From an uncultured Clostridium sp. (GTDB lineage Bacteria; Bacillota; Clostridia; TANB77; CAG-508), in contig CAUBRZ010000002.1 in assembly GCA_958438515.1 (NCBI GenBank), positions 69,957 through 133,956 on the forward strand: a stretch of DNA of 64,000 nucleotides. The letters are read 5' to 3'. Of the stretch, positions 9,201 to 19,076 are shown in pieces; the first letter of the stretch is position 1, and the number at the start of each line of letters is the position of its first letter. The notes beneath the pieces are model-generated. The model did not search any database. It was given only the letters and a program-made list of their open reading frames with translations, and had not been told where the DNA came from. The translations under genes and the position numbers were made by a program.

Positions 9201-11280
9201 TTATTTTGTTGTAGCTGTCATAGATGAGAATGAACTTGACATACTTGTTAATCCGATAAATACTAATGGAATAATTAAATATCCAACAAACATACAAACC
9301 ATTGGAGCAAAACCAATAAACCTACCTATCATACCTTTTCTTTTAATTAATCTCTCATTTGACTCTTTTCTTTTTGCTTGATAATAATCTCTTTCTGAAT
9401 CTAATTCATCAAATGCATCTGTAATTGGTATTTTTTCTACTGCTGCTTGCATGCTTTCAATAATTCTAATTAAAGGCATATAGCTTACTTCGTCTTTCAT
9501 TGCCTCTAAGGCTTCCCATGCACCAGCTTCATAGTTGTTAAGACATTTTGTAATTGGTGCTTTAAAAATATTTGAGTATCTTTCTAACCATTCTAGAATA
9601 ATTTCAACACTAACTCTTTCAATTCTCATAAGCATTAATATAATTGTTTGGAATTGCATTACTTCATCTTCCATTTCTAGTTGTCTCATTTTTACTTGGA
9701 ATATCAAAATCCAAATAGGAGCTTTATATCCAATAACTGAAAATACAAATGCTAATAACAATTCAAACCATTGCATATATTCACTATTTATAATTTGTAA
9801 TTTGTTATAAATTCTCTCAGCTGCTTTGTCAATTTCCCCACTATCTGCCTCTTTATAAAAATCTGATTTTTCCACAGCTTTTCTTATTTCTGCTTGAGTT
9901 GTCTTTGTTTTTCCTCTGTACTTATCCAAAAATACATTGTCCTGCCTAGTTATTTCCATCGCTTTTTTCTGGTCTTTTTCAGAAAGTCCGACCTATTATA
10001 TCATAATCTGTAGTTGGTTCAGTATATACATAGTTAATTGCAACTGTATGTAGTTGTGTAAATATAAATATGGATGCAAAAAATGTTACTATTGCAAGTG
10101 TGATTCTATTTATATATAACCATTCCATTTTTAACTTTGATGCTGAATCTTTTAATAATTGTCCAATTTTTCTATAATCTTTTGTTCCTTTTTTTGGCAT
10201 AAATAAGTCCACTATTTTCTTTATTGGTTTTTTCTTATACAATTTTTGTTGCCATGGATTATCTGTATTTTTTACATCTATTCCTGTTGAACCATTATCT
10301 TTTAATTTTCTAACTAATATGTAAGATACAAACGTTATAATTAAAATAAGAATTTGTACTATCATTCCAGCTTTCCCATAATACCAATTTGAAGTAAAAG
10401 AAAAGTTAGATACTGCCCATTTTTTCAATGGTTCTAATAATAGCACTGGTGCAATAGAGATAACAGACAAACTTTGAAAAACATAATTTAATTTATCTCT
10501 TTTTAAAATCTCTAGTTGCATTTCTTGTGTAATATTATTCACATTTTTTAAATATAAAGATGCTCCATTTACTTTTCTATCACCAAACTCTTTAGTTAAA
10601 TAAGATATACCTGCAAATTCTTTTAAAAAGCTATTTGGGGCTATATCATAATATTTTTCTAATTCCATTTCTGGGTCATCAGATATTAATATCTCATAAA
10701 TCTTTTCGCCCTGTCTTGAAACATCTTTTTCATCATCTTGTGATACTTGATAAATTGCTTCTTCTACCATATTAAACTCATGGTAAGCATGTCTAATTTC
10801 AGAAAAGAAGTCAAGTTGTTCTTTTAATATTTTATTATCTATTTTATCTACTGAACCATCAATGAAAGTATCTATCATAAATAATTCAAATATCAATAAA
10901 ATAAACATCAATAAATAATTACTTGAAGTTATAAAAATTGTTAAAACTATAATTGGTACTAAAATCGCAAGTGTTTTTGTAAGAATTTTTGCAGTACCTT
11001 TTCTTGTGTTATATTCATCATCTATATTTATAATTTCTAATCTTCTTCTTATTTTTAAAGCATATCTTTTTATAAATGGTATTTTTATGTAAGTTAAATA
11101 TAATTTTTGAAATAGTATTTCAGTAGAAAATCTATTTTCTTTTGTTCCTTCTTGTAGACGTTGTATTTGCTTATATTCAGATTTTTGCATCTTTTTAGAT
11201 AATATTATATATAAAATTAAAATTACTATAAAAGCTGCTGCTGAACCACCCATTATATAAAATATAACTTGATTACTCAC
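9201..11280 (-). CDS. Tad-like inner-membrane platform protein, TadB/TadC-type fusion (needs +1 shift at CGGA)
   Basis: Two frames join into one protein of about 692 residues. The first frame (from 11280) has an N-terminal membrane helix, a cytoplasmic helical domain, several further membrane helices (about 100-140, 300-345, 395-420) and ends DYDIIG. An in-frame CGG at 9990-9988 then leads to a stop three codons later. Reading CGGA as one Gly continues in the +1 frame, LSEKDQKKAMEITRQ, into the second half with more helices. The internal ATG at 9959 has no ribosome-binding site. The two halves resemble the paired GspF/TadB and TadC platform proteins of type IV pilus machines. Assignment is by architecture and context. 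Confidence 0.78.
9987..9990 (-). other. CGGA +1 frameshift/quadruplet site
   Basis: GGT-[CGGA]-CTT joins the two halves of the TadB/C-like protein (Gly 431). Zero-frame termination would follow three codons after CGG. Confidence 0.85.
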
Positions 11281-11317
11281 TTCGATTTAGCACCTCCTTT
11301 TCTATCTAAAGTAAATT

Positions 11318-13302
11318 TTACTCTTGTGCTTTTGGTTTTCTTCCTCTTTTCTTTGGTGTTGAATCTTCTATATATTCTGCACTTGTATAAGCTGATACTG
11401 GTATACTTTCTCTTTTTGTTTTATCTCCCCAATGTTTTTCTATGAATTTGTCAAATTCTTCAACATCAGATTCATCCATGTTATTTCTCATTTCTTTTAT
11501 ATTTGTTTCTGTAATTGGATTTGTAATTACATATTCTCCATCTATGTATTCTAATATGTTTCTATATGTATACAACTTTTTATCAGTTGATTTTTCAAAA
11601 TATCTAGTAGCATTATCAAAAAATTTATCAAATTTTCCTTCTAACGTTTTTTCTTTTCTATGATCAAATGTATATTCACTTTTGCTTTCTATTGGAATAC
11701 ATTCTGTAATTCTTTCTATATATCTTTTTCCTCTAAAATCTTTTACTTGGTGTACATCAAAGTTTAAAACTTGTACAACTTGTTCTTCTGCTGTTTTTTC
11801 ATCAGTAAATACTCCTGTTCTTAACATTGAGTTTCTTAAAGCTGTTACTAAGTTTGGAAATGTTTTAGCATGGTGAGTAAATAATGTGAATTTAGATGCA
11901 ACTTGAGCTGCTTGTATCATCCAAGATGCTACAGGGTCTGTCGCAACCTCTCCAATTATATTTACAGAACCGTCAGTTTTCTTTTGTACGTCCAAACCTT
12001 CTTGCCCTGAAATAGTATCTGTTTCACGGAAAGATAAAATATTTCTTGTTGGATATATTTTTCTTAAATGAAGCTCAAATGCCATTTCTTGAACCCTTAT
12101 ATTCATTGTTTCATAAATATTTTCTATCATACCCATAAGCAAAGTTGTTTTACCTGAACCTTGTTCACCAGTAATTGAAGTAATCCTTGCTCCTTTTACT
12201 AAGAATTTTAATAGTTCAATGGCATCTTCTTTTCCTGGATCTCTTACTAATTGCTCTAGAGTTGCTCTTTTTACGTCAAACTTTCTTACGAAAAATGCCC
12301 ATGTCTCAGAGAAGCTTGGTCTTACAACAACAACACGAGAACCATCTTTCATTTCATTAATTTTATAACCATTTGTATCTGATAATTGTCCAGGATTATT
12401 ATATTTGTAAATATTCTGACATACTCTTTTTAATTCTGCTTCTGTTCCAAAAGATAAAAACTCTAATCTTATAGATTTACCTTGGAAGAAAATCCAAATA
12501 CTATCACAAGCTCTTGGAACTTTATGTTCTGCAATTTGTCCTAAATAATCTCCATCTGTTTGTGCAACCTGACTTAAAAAGCTTTCTGGAAGTCCAGATA
12601 CTCCGTCCAGATACTCCGGTCAATATTCATATCTCTTACTTCATCAATAGTGCTATATCCTTTATAATGTTGGTAAATTCTTTGTACTACAACTTCTAAC
12701 TTGTCTGAAAAAGGTAGTACAATATTTTCTTTTTCATATATTTCTTCTATCTCATTACTTGTTATTACATAAGAAGGTTTTGTTTCTCCTTCTACATATT
12801 TTAACTCTGCTAAATTATAGTTCTTTATTAACTCTGTTAAAGCTTCATATCCAAATTCTTTTTTATATGCATAAATTAAAATATCAAATTTATCTTGTGC
12901 AGTTAAAAGTGATGGAATATCAAATGGAATTGCTTTAGATATGTTAGTTTCAGTTACTCCATATTCTTTTAATAATAAATCATAAATCAACTCTTTTACA
13001 TATCTTTTATCATTAACATCTCCATAGGTACATCCTTTTAATGCCTTTTTTAATTCGTATTTTTTATTTTTTCTTCTCTTTAATTCTTCTTCTGAAAGAC
13101 CTATATCATATAAGTTAATTTTTGTTATTTCATCTAGCCTTCTTTTTACAAATTCTATCATCTTGTCAATAGTATAAGTTTTATCATCTACTTCTACTGT
13201 TTTTTCTACTTGTGCTTCCTTTTTCTTTTTTATATTGTAATATATTACAAATATTGCAATTAATATAACAATTAGTGTTAGCACAATGTTTGTTATTGTC
13301 AT
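11318..13302 (-). CDS. TadA/CpaF-like secretion ATPase (needs two +1 shifts)
   Basis: About 660 residues after joining three frames. A membrane helix (residues 4-22) and helical region precede the ATPase core: VRPSFSETWAFFVRKF, the Walker A GEQGSGKTTLLMGM, FRETDTISGQEGLDVQ and GEVATDPVASWMIQAA, as in VirB11/CpaF pilus motor ATPases. The C-terminus is basic (KKRGRKPKAQE). Two in-frame CGG codons, at 12618-12616 and 12605-12603, each require +1. Together they give IDGVSGGVSGLPESF. Downstream of the second site the frame is open from 12601 to 11318. The neighbours are CpaE-like ATPases and the platform protein, so this should power pilus assembly. Confidence 0.85.
12602..12605 (-). other. CGGA +1 frameshift/quadruplet site, second of a pair
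   Basis: GGA-[CGGA]-GTA (Gly 233). It is in frame only if the first quadruplet has been read as four bases. Both lie in a 13-bp tandem duplication CGGAGTATCTGGA. Confidence 0.85.
12615..12618 (-). other. CGGA +1 frameshift/quadruplet site, first of a pair
   Basis: GAC-[CGGA]-GTA in the TadA-like gene (Gly 229). It is followed after three codons by a second identical quadruplet. Confidence 0.85.
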
Positions 13303-13315
13303 TTAGGTCCCCTCC

Positions 13316-14155
13316 TTACATTTTCATTGCTAAATCTTGTAACCTGTATATTATACTTTCTGCTGTTCTTTTTATTTCATCTAGAAAAAATCTATTTCTA
13401 TCATCTGCACTAGTTCTTTTTAAATTTAAAAGTAAGTCTGGCAGATTACCTTCCTCACATGCCTCAAAAAACAATGTATTATATGGAATTGTTGATATCT
13501 TGTTTCTTTCTCCTAGATATCTTGTAATGTTTTTTGCTGTATATTTTGAAAATCTATCATATCTTCCAACTAATAACAATGTTTTATTAGTTTCTAAAAC
13601 TGGCATGATTTCTTTTAATTGTATAAAATTGTTTACACTTGATAGTCTTTGACTAACATTTGCAACAATTAAATTTGAATCTTCTAATATAATGTCACTA
13701 TATCTTTCTTCAATTTCTTTATCTAAATCAACAAATACTAAATCATAATATTTGTTTGCTAAACTAATAATATCTGGATATAATTTTTTTATTTCTTCAT
13801 ATTCTTGAGCATTTCCTTTAAAACTTTGTAGAACTTCTAATCTGTCTTTAAAAATTATTTTTGTATAATTAGTTATATTTTCTGGAGATACCTTATTGCT
13901 TTTTGCAATTCTTGCTAATCCTGACACTCCACTTTCCATAGCAATATTATTCACATTAGGCATAAAAAAATTAAAAGTTTTTTTAGCTTTTTTTTCTTCC
14001 CAAAAACAGTGATCTAGTACTTCATCTTTATATGCAGTTGAAATTATTAGAATTTTATAATTATGCTCAATTGCCATATATGTGGCAATTGCAGCTAATG
14101 ATAACGTTTTTCCTGTTTGTTCTCTACCGTTGCTCCAAAATGTTACAATTGACAT
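13316..14155 (-). CDS. CpaE/MinD-like P-loop ATPase of the pilus locus
   Basis: 279 residues. The N-terminus MSIVTFWSNGREQTGKTLSL carries a deviant Walker A (GREQTGKT), followed by LAAIATYMAIEHNYKILIIS, the beta-alpha pattern of the ParA/MinD superfamily. LVFVDLDKEIEERY is the Walker B region and LIVANVSQR the later strand. CpaE/TadZ-like ATPases position Tad pilus machines at the pole. It overlaps closely with the neighbours (4-bp gap to the gene at 14159), forming one transcription unit with the TadA-like gene. Confidence 0.8.
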   Translation of the reverse strand: MSIVTFWSNGREQTGKTLSLAAIATYMAIEHNYKILIISTAYKDEVLDHCFWEEKKAKKTFNFFMPNVNNIAMESGVSGLARIAKSNKVSPENITNYTKIIFKDRLEVLQSFKGNAQEYEEIKKLYPDIISLANKYYDLVFVDLDKEIEERYSDIILEDSNLIVANVSQRLSSVNNFIQLKEIMPVLETNKTLLLVGRYDRFSKYTAKNITRYLGERNKISTIPYNTLFFEACEEGNLPDLLLNLKRTSADDRNRFFLDEIKRTAESIIYRLQDLAMKM

Positions 14156-14158
14156 TTT

Positions 14159-14857
14159 TTATACTCCTTTTTCTATATTTTTGATAATCCTTCTTACTTG
14201 CATATCACTTATATCCCCTAATATTTCCTCTGCGATATATGCTAATCCATCCTTATATTGAATACTTAATTTCTTAAACTTTATTTTTGCCACTCTTTGA
14301 TTTTCATATATAACACTTAAGTCTCCATTTTCCATCGGAAAATATATTTTATAATCTTCCCATATGACTTTTTTTCCTAAAGAAAGATAATTTAAATAGT
14401 CATCTTCTTCTTTTATCATATCTTTTGAGAAAAGTATTTTTGTTAATTTTATAGGGTTTGTTAAATTACTTATAATTTCTAATCCTTTTTTTAGTGAATA
14501 TATATCAAAAGAAGTTACAAAATAGTTTTTATCAGATTCTTGCAAGTTATAGTTTTCAAACCCTTCTTGCGTGTCAGTATCTATTAGTACAATATCATAT
14601 TCTAATTTTTGCATCTCAGAAACTCCTAGATATTCTTTTATATCTTCAATTCCTGAGAAGCCAACTGCTATATCTATTTCTTCATATTCTGTAACATATT
14701 TCACAGTAGGATTTATTGCAGGAACAACATATCTTGATTTTTGAGTTGTTGTTGCATCTACTATTAAAACACTCTTATTTAATGCTGTTAATATTTTAGC
14801 AACATATATAATTAAATCTGTTTTATCATAAGCTCCAATAAACCCTACCTTTTTCAT
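14159..14857 (-). CDS. MinD/CpaE-like protein with degenerate P-loop
   Basis: 232 residues. MKKVGFIGAYDKTDLIIYVA has the fold position of a MinD P-loop, but the GKT/S lysine is replaced (AYDKTD), so ATP binding may be lost. LVIDAT-like and DIVLIDTDTQEGFE segments correspond to the switch regions of the family. Its position directly before a second, better-preserved ATPase suggests a regulatory partner. The start follows AAGAAGGAGAGAAGTAC. Family assignment is from pattern only. Confidence 0.7.
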   Translation of the reverse strand: MKKVGFIGAYDKTDLIIYVAKILTALNKSVLIVDATTTQKSRYVVPAINPTVKYVTEYEEIDIAVGFSGIEDIKEYLGVSEMQKLEYDIVLIDTDTQEGFENYNLQESDKNYFVTSFDIYSLKKGLEIISNLTNPIKLTKILFSKDMIKEEDDYLNYLSLGKKVIWEDYKIYFPMENGDLSVIYENQRVAKIKFKKLSIQYKDGLAYIAEEILGDISDMQVRRIIKNIEKGV

Positions 14858-14885
14858 AGTATGTACTTCTCTCCTTCTTTTTATT

Positions 14886-15989
14886 TTATTCTGATGTTAC
14901 TCCTGATAAAGAATCTAAATATTCTTTTCTTGAGTTTTTAGAATTTGTTATACTTTCTTCCATTTTAGTTTCTAAGTTTGATGTTGCTTGTTCCCCTTGG
15001 CTATTTATTACACTATTTATTGAGTTGTTTCTTAAATCTGGTAAACCACCTTTTTGATATCTTTGACTTAACTCATCCATTGCTTTTTGTAATACGTTTG
15101 GATCACTTTGTAATAATTTAGATGTACTTTCATTTATTGGATATGTTGGAGTTGCAGCTTTTTGCATTCCTGCTTCTGTATATTTTGTCGCATAAAGTTT
15201 TGCACCTTTTACTTGTGCACTATCAATAATTGCACAACTCATATGTAAGATTTCATCTTCTGATAAATTAACCCATATTGTATCTTCTGAATCTACTCCA
15301 CTTACTTGAGGTATTTCAACTTCTTTTTTAGAAACGACTATGAAATCTTGTCCATTTGGAAACATTACTCTTATATCAATATAGTCTCCTGTTGCTAAAT
15401 CCATTGGTAAAACTATTACATTGTATTCTTGTTTTCTTATATCATCTTGTACCATATTATCACTTTTATTTAATAATTCAGTTGTTATTAATGTATTTTT
15501 TTTCATAGTTACCTTTGCTATTAATGGAACACTATTTAATTCAACGTATTCTTTATCACCTTTTTTATTCATTGTATAGTAATTTTCTGTTTCTTCTTCT
15601 TGTTTTATTTCTTTTTCTTCATTATCTTTTTTTATGTATAATTTAGCTTCATTATTTTTATCATATTTTGTATATATTTCATTTCCTTCTTTATCTTGTA
15701 ATGCATAATTTTCAATTACACTTATATCACTTGTTGCATTACTTGGTACTAAATTTTTATTTACTGTTTGTAATGTAAGCATATCTTTTGTGATTACTTG
15801 TCCTGAGCTTACATCTTGATTTAACACATATGCTCTTACACTAGCTTGCATATCAGCTTTTTCTTTTTTAGTTTTTTGCATTAATTGCCAAAATAAAAGT
15901 CCTATAACAATACCTGATATACATAGCATTGCTAACATTCCTAATAAAAATGAATTTCTTGCTTTTCTTTGCATTGGATTTGTTGCCAT
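14886..15989 (-). CDS. CpaB/RcpC-like pilus assembly protein with SAF domain
   Basis: 367 residues. A basic N-terminus is followed by a membrane helix (about 13-35), then RAYVLNQDVSSGQVITKDML, the SAF domain typical of CpaB. LATGDYIDIRVMFPNGQDFIVVSK is the RcpC/CpaB domain. The C-terminus is Gln/Ser/Asn-rich. CpaB proteins are periplasmic or wall-side components of Tad pili. An insertion of about 60 charged residues (KEIKQEEETENYY) splits the SAF region. It is first in the locus, with AGGGAGGAATTTGTC before the start, so the promoter probably lies in 15990-16103. Confidence 0.85.
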   Translation of the reverse strand: MATNPMQRKARNSFLLGMLAMLCISGIVIGLLFWQLMQKTKKEKADMQASVRAYVLNQDVSSGQVITKDMLTLQTVNKNLVPSNATSDISVIENYALQDKEGNEIYTKYDKNNEAKLYIKKDNEEKEIKQEEETENYYTMNKKGDKEYVELNSVPLIAKVTMKKNTLITTELLNKSDNMVQDDIRKQEYNVIVLPMDLATGDYIDIRVMFPNGQDFIVVSKKEVEIPQVSGVDSEDTIWVNLSEDEILHMSCAIIDSAQVKGAKLYATKYTEAGMQKAATPTYPINESTSKLLQSDPNVLQKAMDELSQRYQKGGLPDLRNNSINSVINSQGEQATSNLETKMEESITNSKNSRKEYLDSLSGVTSE

Positions 15990-16103
15990 GACAAATTCCT
16001 CCCTTAATATTTATTTTTCTTATATTTTTTACAAAATAATTATATTATCTATTCTATTTTAACTCATATAGCACTTAAAATCAATGAATTTATATAGGTG
16101 TAA

Positions 16104-16988
16104 TTAAAAGTTAATATTGTTGTAATATTTTTGTAATATTTTAGCTACACCTTCTTCATTATTACTTTTTGTTATAACATCTGCAATAGATGTTACAACT
16201 GGTGTACTACCTTCCATTGCTACTCCTAACCCTGCATTCTCTATCATTTTTTTATCATTAATATTATCCCCAATTGCCATTACATCTTGTGAATCAATTT
16301 GTAACTTTTCAATTAGAAATTCAATAGCATTCCATTTATCTACATTTTCCAACGAAATTTCAGTGTAATAGTACTCTATTGGTATATCCTCAGTTCCTTG
16401 TTTTATCATCTTTCTGGACATATGTGAAACATCTAAAACTTCTATTCCCTCTACTTGTTTTACTTTTCTTAATATAGAATTAAATACTGTCTTATTATCA
16501 TCACATATTGTTACTTTTAAGAATTTTTCTTCATTCATGTTTTTTACATATTCATACATGTCATCTACAATGTTTATATTTGTTTTTTTACTTTCTTCTT
16601 TTTTTAAATTTTCTTTATGATAATATAAAACATTGTACTTTAGAGCTGTTGCAAGTATTGTCTTATCTGTATAAACATTATAATTAATACTGTTTTCCTC
16701 ACATATTTTTATAATTTGTAAAACTTTTTGCTTTGACATATATTTTTCATATATAATTTTGTCATTTTTAATGTCGTAAACAAGTGCTCCATTTCCTGCT
16801 ATAAAATAATTATTGCTTCCTATTTCTTTTGCTATTGCTTTTATAGAATCTATTGGTCTACCTGATGCAATTATCACATCTGCACCATTTTCTATGGTTT
16901 TTTCTATTGCTTTTTTGGTATTTTCTGTTACAACTCCATATTTATTTAACATTGTACCATCTAGGTCTACTGCTACTATTTTATACAT
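16104..16988 (-). CDS. Cof-type HAD phosphatase
   Basis: 294 residues. The four HAD motifs are visible: VDLDGTMLN (nucleophile and acid Asp), ASGR (motif II Ser), a Lys near KWNAIEFLIEKL, and GDNINDKKMIENAG (motif IV). The C2B cap lies between motifs II and III, as in Cof-like sugar-phosphate or FMN phosphatases. Substrate cannot be told from the sequence. It is monocistronic, with AGGAGTGTAAAAT before the ATG, and divergent from hpf. Confidence 0.88.
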   Translation of the reverse strand: MYKIVAVDLDGTMLNKYGVVTENTKKAIEKTIENGADVIIASGRPIDSIKAIAKEIGSNNYFIAGNGALVYDIKNDKIIYEKYMSKQKVLQIIKICEENSINYNVYTDKTILATALKYNVLYYHKENLKKEESKKTNINIVDDMYEYVKNMNEEKFLKVTICDDNKTVFNSILRKVKQVEGIEVLDVSHMSRKMIKQGTEDIPIEYYYTEISLENVDKWNAIEFLIEKLQIDSQDVMAIGDNINDKKMIENAGLGVAMEGSTPVVTSIADVITKSNNEEGVAKILQKYYNNINF

Positions 16989-17146
16989 ATTTTACACTCC
17001 TCATTTTTTGTCGAGATTTATTATATATATAAATTTTAAAATTTGCAATAATTTTATAATATAAAAGCTTGAAAAAATCAAAAATACCATATATAATAAA
17101 ATCATATCATAAAACAATTAACCAAAAAGAGAAAGGAGCGATTTTT

Positions 17147-17674
17147 ATGAAAATAAAAATAACAGGAAAGGAACTAAAGATAACAGATGCAATAAACGAT
17201 TATGTAGAAAAAAAATTAGACAGGATTGATAAATATTTTGAAGATTCTGAAGCAGAAGTTACTTTAAGAACCGAAAAAGCAGAACAAATAGCTGAAATTT
17301 ATGTAACAGCAAATGGTCAAAAGTATAGAGCAGTAACAGAAGATAAAGATATGTATGCTTCAATTGACAAAGATATAGATATATTGGAAGGTCAAATTAG
17401 AAAAGCAAAAACTAAAAAAGAAAAAATGATGAAAGATGCCTCTTTAAAATCTATTGAGACTGTAACAGATGTAGTTTCTGAAATCAAAGATGAAATTATT
17501 AAAACTTCTTATTATGATATTAAACCAATTACACCTGAGGATGCCGTTTTAAAATTACAAGAAAAACCAACACATAATTTTTTAGCTTTTATAAATGTTG
17601 AAACTGGAAAAGTAAATGTTATTCATAAGTTAAAAGATGGCAAAAATTATGGTTTAATTGAACCAGAAGCATAA
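17147..17674 (+). CDS. hpf: ribosome hibernation-promoting factor, long form
   Basis: 175 residues from the ATG at 17147, which follows GAAAGGAGCGA. The N-terminal HPF/YfiA domain (MKIKITGKELKITDAINDYV) binds the 30S decoding centre. The C-terminal domain (IKPITPEDAVLKLQEKPTHN) mediates 70S dimerisation in the long Firmicute form. The upstream Met at 17069 gives a basic extension not seen in the family and is rejected. A strong terminator follows directly. It is notable as the factor acting at the decoding centre in a genome with unusual decoding, but nothing in it looks abnormal. Confidence 0.93.
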   Translation: MKIKITGKELKITDAINDYVEKKLDRIDKYFEDSEAEVTLRTEKAEQIAEIYVTANGQKYRAVTEDKDMYASIDKDIDILEGQIRKAKTKKEKMMKDASLKSIETVTDVVSEIKDEIIKTSYYDIKPITPEDAVLKLQEKPTHNFLAFINVETGKVNVIHKLKDGKNYGLIEPEA

Positions 17675-17683
17675 AAATATATA

Positions 17684-17714
17684 ATAAAGGCAGGAAATCA
17701 AATCCTGCCTTTAT
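17684..17714 (+). terminator. terminator of hpf
   Basis: Perfect stem AAAGGCAGGA / TCCTGCCTTT with a seven-base loop, immediately after the hpf stop. Confidence 0.9.
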
Positions 17715-17786
17715 GTATTTTAAAATAATAATAAAATAGATAAAAACAAAATTTAATCTCCTGCTAAGAACTAAACTTTAATAAAA

Positions 17787-17984
17787 CTATTTCATGTTTC
17801 TTTCAGCTTGTTCTATCATTTTTTTAACCATTTGTCCACCGATTTTACCAGCGTCTTTAGCAGATATATCTCCATTGTATCCGTCTTTTAAGTTAACACC
17901 AACTTCGCTAGCTACTTCATATTTGAACTTATCTAAAGCTGTCATAGCTTCTGGAACTAATTTTTTGTTGCTTGAGTTTGCCAT
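17787..17984 (-). CDS. small acid-soluble spore protein, alpha/beta type
   Basis: 65 residues with the SASP pattern: PEAMTALDKFKYEVASEVGV contains the germination-protease cleavage region, and AGKIGGQMVKKMIEQAE is the conserved C-terminal DNA-binding helix. Alpha/beta SASPs coat and protect spore DNA. The start follows an ideal AGGAGGTGAAAAAACA. It is monocistronic, as usual for forespore-expressed ssp genes. With splB and spoIVB it shows that the organism makes endospores. Confidence 0.93.
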   Translation of the reverse strand: MANSSNKKLVPEAMTALDKFKYEVASEVGVNLKDGYNGDISAKDAGKIGGQMVKKMIEQAERNMK

Positions 17985-18094
17985 TGTTTTTTCACCTCCT
18001 GTAATATTACACTTCAGAAAAAACTTTTGCTTTTTCTAATACTATCATTTGCAGAAAGTAAAAAAAATAAACAGGAAATTTTTACAAAATCTTT

Positions 18095-18812
18095 TTAAAA
18101 TTTATATTCTTTTTCAAGTTTTTCATCAAAATACAACTTTATTATTAATTTAAATTCTTCTAAACTTTCTTCTTTTAATGTAAAAGAATATATTTTTTTA
18201 GCTGGTGCAAGTATTGTGTATTTAATAGCATTTACTGTACTTTCGTTCATTTTTATTGTTGATGTATCCTGTTTGCTACAACTCTCACATTTAAATCCAT
18301 TATCTTTTATACTAAAATAATTCAAATTTTCTTTTTTACTACAATTTGTACATTCTTTTATATTAGGTGTAAATCCTAATATTACTAATAAACGTAATTT
18401 AAACACACTTAATATTAAATCTAAATTTTTATCTGTTTCAGATATAGTATAAAGTGTATTTAATAATAATTGTAAAATATTATAACAGTTTTGATTTTCA
18501 TGTGTTACATCTTGTACAATTTTATTTATATGTACTGCATATTTTAGTTTATCTAAATCTGTCCTTAAGTTATAAAACACTTCAATTGGTTCTACAGAAT
18601 TAATATGATATGTATTTGTTCCTTTATACATCAAGTACTCTCCAAAACAAAACATTTGCGTGCCAGCTAAAAGAGCACTTTTAGGTCTTCTTGCTCCTTT
18701 AGCCACACACGAAATTTTCCCGTATGCCAGGTGTTAACATCGTTAGCATTTTATCAAAATCTCCCATATTATGTTCAGATAATATTATTCCATTTATTTT
18801 TACATTTGACAT
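18095..18812 (-). CDS. recO: DNA repair protein RecO (needs +1 shift at CGGG)
   Basis: 238 residues when joined. The start ATG at 18812 gives MSNVKINGIILSEHNMGDFD, the RecO OB-fold N-terminus. At codon 31 an in-frame CGG (18722-18720) needs +1: PGI-[CGGG]-KISCVAKGARRPKS, where Gly-Lys is conserved. The C-terminal zinc-binding cysteines follow (CTNCSKKENLNYF and CESCSK). RecO loads RecA in RecFOR recombination. Using only the downstream frame (GTG at 18706) would delete the first 35 residues of the OB fold. It lies 3' of yqzL and era, a standard Firmicute order. Confidence 0.9.
18719..18722 (-). other. CGGG +1 frameshift/quadruplet site
   Basis: ATA-[CGGG]-AAA in recO (Gly 31). Both flanking frames encode conserved RecO sequence. 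Confidence 0.88.
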
Positions 18813-18832
18813 TTTATATTTTATCCATCCTT

Positions 18833-18994
18833 TTATTTTTTTCTATCTAAACTTATATTCATTATATTTTGTATATCTTCTATATCTTTTGAATTATTCA
18901 TTTTATTTTCTATATTTTCAATTTGTTTTAGTTCTAAAAACGCATTAATATCACCTGTATTTTTAAAGGTATCCCATGCAATTTTCTTTATCAT
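18833..18994 (-). CDS. YqzL-like small protein between era and recO
   Basis: 53 residues, MIKKIAWDTFKNTGDINAFL continuing ELKQIE. The pattern of an aromatic residue, TF, TG, then D/N and a FLELK/LLFKE stretch resembles YqzL, a small protein encoded between era and recO in Bacillus. The location is identical here. A clear ribosome-binding site (AAAGGAAGTGAAGCTT) precedes the ATG at 18994. The C-terminal half is charged and Asn-rich and longer than in Bacillus. Function is unknown in the family. Confidence 0.78.
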   Translation of the reverse strand: MIKKIAWDTFKNTGDINAFLELKQIENIENKMNNSKDIEDIQNIMNISLDRKK

Positions 18995-19076
18995 AAGCTT
19001 CACTTCCTTTTTTAAAGTTTTACCTTTAATTTTATCTTTTGCTTTTTTATTCTTTTTTATACCACTGTTTTTTATT

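Noticed and set aside
17069..17146. Longer N-terminus for hpf
   Set aside because: The AAAGGAG site lies just before the ATG at 17147 and the family begins with MKI-type sequence there.
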